In this document: one piece after another, positions 15,642 to 17,099 of the stretch
How positions within the stretch are numbered: the stretch's first letter is position 1
Layout: each line of letters begins with the position of its first letter
NCBI GenBank assembly: GCA_039208045.1
Contig: JBCCRH010000073.1
Location: forward strand, 1-17,099
Length of the DNA stretch: 17,099 bases
Direction: 5' to 3'
Source: JBCCRH01 sp039208045
GTDB lineage: Bacteria > Bacteroidota > Bacteroidia > Chitinophagales > Saprospiraceae
Made by a program: the position numbers and the translations under genes
The notes under the pieces: generated by a model
Told to the model about the DNA's origin: nothing
Seen by the model: only the letters and a program-made list of their open reading frames with translations
The model's database searches: none

Positions 15642-16746
15642 GGTTCGGCACGTGATAGGTATTTCTGGGGGAAAGGATAGTTCTGCCTTAGCTATATACC
15701 TCCATAACCTCTACGGAGATATGGGATTAGAGTATTATTTCTGTGACACTGGAAAAGAGCTAGAGGAGACCTATCAGTTGATTAAGAACCTAGAGGGTTA
15801 TCTTGGTTTCTCTATCAACAAGCTTCGCGGTGCAGATCAAAGCCATCTAAATCCTTTTGATCACTTCTTACAGATATACGGTGGTTATCTTCCATCTACT
15901 ACGGCACGCTGGTGTACCAAGAAGTTAAAACTTGATCCATTCGAAAAGTATGTAGGTAACGACTCTGTCATTTCTTACGTCGGTATTCGTGGAGATGAAG
16001 ATCGGGAAGGCTATATTTCCAAGAAAAGTAATATTCAATCCATTTTTCCTTTCAGAAGAAACATTTGGAGTGATGATGTTATTCGCAAAGTCCTTGCGAA
16101 TAACGTGATAGAAGTAATGGTTCGCTTTTACCAGGATCAAGTTAGCGACGAAGATCGCCTTCAGAGAATTATGGAGGTAATGCAAACACCTTTGTCGTTT
16201 TCACTAGACATGAAGCATAAGCTTGATCTTTTGCTCAACTTGGGTATTCGCGACTTTAATCATGTGGTTTTTCGGTTTATCAAAGAGTTTACCGATTATC
16301 CTCTAGCTCAAGTAGATGACTTTCCACTAATTGAAAATGAAGATAACCTAGTTCGACAAGATATATTCGACATACTAGAAGATAGTGGAGTTGGTGTGCC
16401 TGCCTACTACAAGCAGGTAGCATTTGAGCAAGACGGAAAGCAAGGCACCTATGCTCGTAGCCGTTCGGGATGCTTCTTCTGCTTCTTCCAACAGAAAATA
16501 GAATGGGTATGGTTGTATGAACAACATCCTGAACGCTTTGTAAAAGCCATGGAGTACGAAAAAGATGGCTTTACTTGGATGGATAATGAAAGTCTGTCTG
16601 ATCTGATCGAGCCGAAGCGCTTAGCTCAAGTCAAAAAAGAATACTTACAAAAAGAACAACGCAGAAATGCTAACTTAAGCTCCCCATATCTTCTTGACCG
16701 AATTGAGGAGGCAGAGGGAGAAGGTTGCGCTGCTTGCTTTATATAA
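15634..16746 (+). CDS. sspD: PAPS-reductase/DndC-like PP-loop enzyme, SspD-like
   Basis: The 370-aa protein opens with the PP-loop SGGKDS (11-16), which binds ATP and adenylates the DNA target in this superfamily, and continues with FCDTGKE (36-42). Candidate Fe-S or sulphur-carrying cysteines are Cys94 in ARWCTKKL, Cys280 and Cys283 in RSGCFFCFF, and Cys365 and Cys368 in the extreme C-terminal GCAACFI. The RWCTxxLK and GCxxC pairs are shared with DndC-type phosphorothioation enzymes. The segment 145-255 is an insertion of helical character typical of the longer family members. SspD/DndC proteins transfer activated sulphur to the DNA backbone, receiving it from a cysteine desulfurase that is not encoded in the window. 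Overlaps sspC by 8 bp; 9 bp separate it from the next gene. Confidence 0.88.
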   Translation: MGEVRHVIGISGGKDSSALAIYLHNLYGDMGLEYYFCDTGKELEETYQLIKNLEGYLGFSINKLRGADQSHLNPFDHFLQIYGGYLPSTTARWCTKKLKLDPFEKYVGNDSVISYVGIRGDEDREGYISKKSNIQSIFPFRRNIWSDDVIRKVLANNVIEVMVRFYQDQVSDEDRLQRIMEVMQTPLSFSLDMKHKLDLLLNLGIRDFNHVVFRFIKEFTDYPLAQVDDFPLIENEDNLVRQDIFDILEDSGVGVPAYYKQVAFEQDGKQGTYARSRSGCFFCFFQQKIEWVWLYEQHPERFVKAMEYEKDGFTWMDNESLSDLIEPKRLAQVKKEYLQKEQRRNANLSSPYLLDRIEEAEGEGCAACFI

Positions 16747-16755
16747 CTCCCTCCA

Positions 16756-17099
16756 ATGGCTAAAAAAAACTCTGACTCTGTTTTTGATGCTGAAGCAATG
16801 TCTTTACTCGAATTGTATCGTTGTGAGGGCGGAGTAGCAGGCTTCAAAATACCAATTTATCAGCGACCATACGATTGGGATAAGGATAATATTGAGAGGC
16901 TATTTGAAGATATTTCTTCGGGCTTACGATGGAGGGCTACTAACCCTAATTCTTTATCCTTTTTAGGAACAATTATTGTTCTTGATGAAGAGAAGAAAGA
17001 GCTATCATTTGATGGCAGATCTTTGAGTGTTATAGATGGCCAACAACGATTAACTACAATCTCGCTTATTGCATGTTTGTTATGGGATGAACTCCATCA
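16756..17099 (+). CDS. sspE: DUF262 protein, SspE-like effector (C-terminus beyond window)
   Basis: The open frame runs from ATG 16756 to the window edge (114 full codons), so everything after the N-terminal domain is missing. Visible motifs define DUF262: IPIYQRPYDW (32-41), ERLFEDI (47-53), SFLGTIIVLD (68-77) and VIDGQQRLTT (92-101). The Asp-Gly-Gln-Gln-Arg motif (94-98) is the one described for the NTPase/phosphorothioate-sensing domain of SspE, whose C-terminal DUF1524 HNH domain nicks phage DNA. GmrSD type IV enzymes share the same domain, so the identity as SspE rests on the adjacent sspBCD-like genes. It is the likely restriction arm of the system. 9 bp after sspD, co-transcribed. Confidence 0.85.
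   Translation, partial: MAKKNSDSVFDAEAMSLLELYRCEGGVAGFKIPIYQRPYDWDKDNIERLFEDISSGLRWRATNPNSLSFLGTIIVLDEEKKELSFDGRSLSVIDGQQRLTTISLIACLLWDELH

Noticed and set aside
11555..16746. Canonical Dnd (DndBCDE) system
   Set aside because: No DndB, DndD (SMC-like) or DndE protein is present; DUF4007 plus the large P-loop ATPase and DUF262 point to Ssp.

Overview
The window looks like a chromosomal segment of a Bacteroidota bacterium, probably Saprospiria/Lewinella-like. The class-level guess is inference. The evidence is a DUF4270-type lipoprotein, a FadL/OmpP1-like barrel, a long (1102 aa) SecA, a secreted protein ending in a type IX secretion type B (CHU_C, gliding-associated) sorting domain, an A-rich start context with little Shine-Dalgarno signal, and -7 boxes of the Bacteroidota form TAnnTTTG in front of secA and tRNA-Cys.

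Bases 1 to about 10,110 are ordinary core sequence. On the minus strand lie a Kelch-repeat lipoprotein (cut by the window start) and a DUF4270 lipoprotein whose leader is full of inverted repeats, including a possible H-type pseudoknot. A plus-strand outer-membrane barrel gene converges with secA (minus). Divergent from secA is a two-gene plus-strand unit, an envelope lipoprotein and a T9SS-exported fibronectin-III protein, with overlapping stop and start. tRNA-Cys(GCA) closes this part.

Bases about 10,110 to 17,099 look like an accessory island beginning at the 3' end of tRNA-Cys. Base composition drops visibly: one 60-base line inside the large ATPase gene is about 35% GC, against about 55% in a line of the T9SS gene. 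The island carries a small XRE regulator (minus), a 371-bp non-coding stretch with iteron-like GTGCAC repeats, an Unstab_antitox/RelE-ParE toxin-antitoxin pair, and then a tight operon: DUF4007 protein (SspB-like), 1068-aa P-loop ATPase (SspC-like), PAPS-reductase/DndC-like PP-loop protein (SspD-like) and the start of a DUF262 protein with a DGQQR motif (SspE-like), which runs off the end.

The operon reads as an Ssp-type DNA phosphorothioation defence system. In the characterised system SspB, C and D, fed with sulphur by the cysteine desulfurase SspA, place single-strand phosphorothioate marks, and SspE senses the marks and attacks unmarked phage DNA. No SspA gene is visible, so the sulphur donor would have to be a host desulfurase or a gene beyond the window. 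The family of system is already described; what is open here is the missing desulfurase, the size of the ATPase, the cysteine clusters, the control elements, and the link to tRNA-Cys and the toxin-antitoxin pair.
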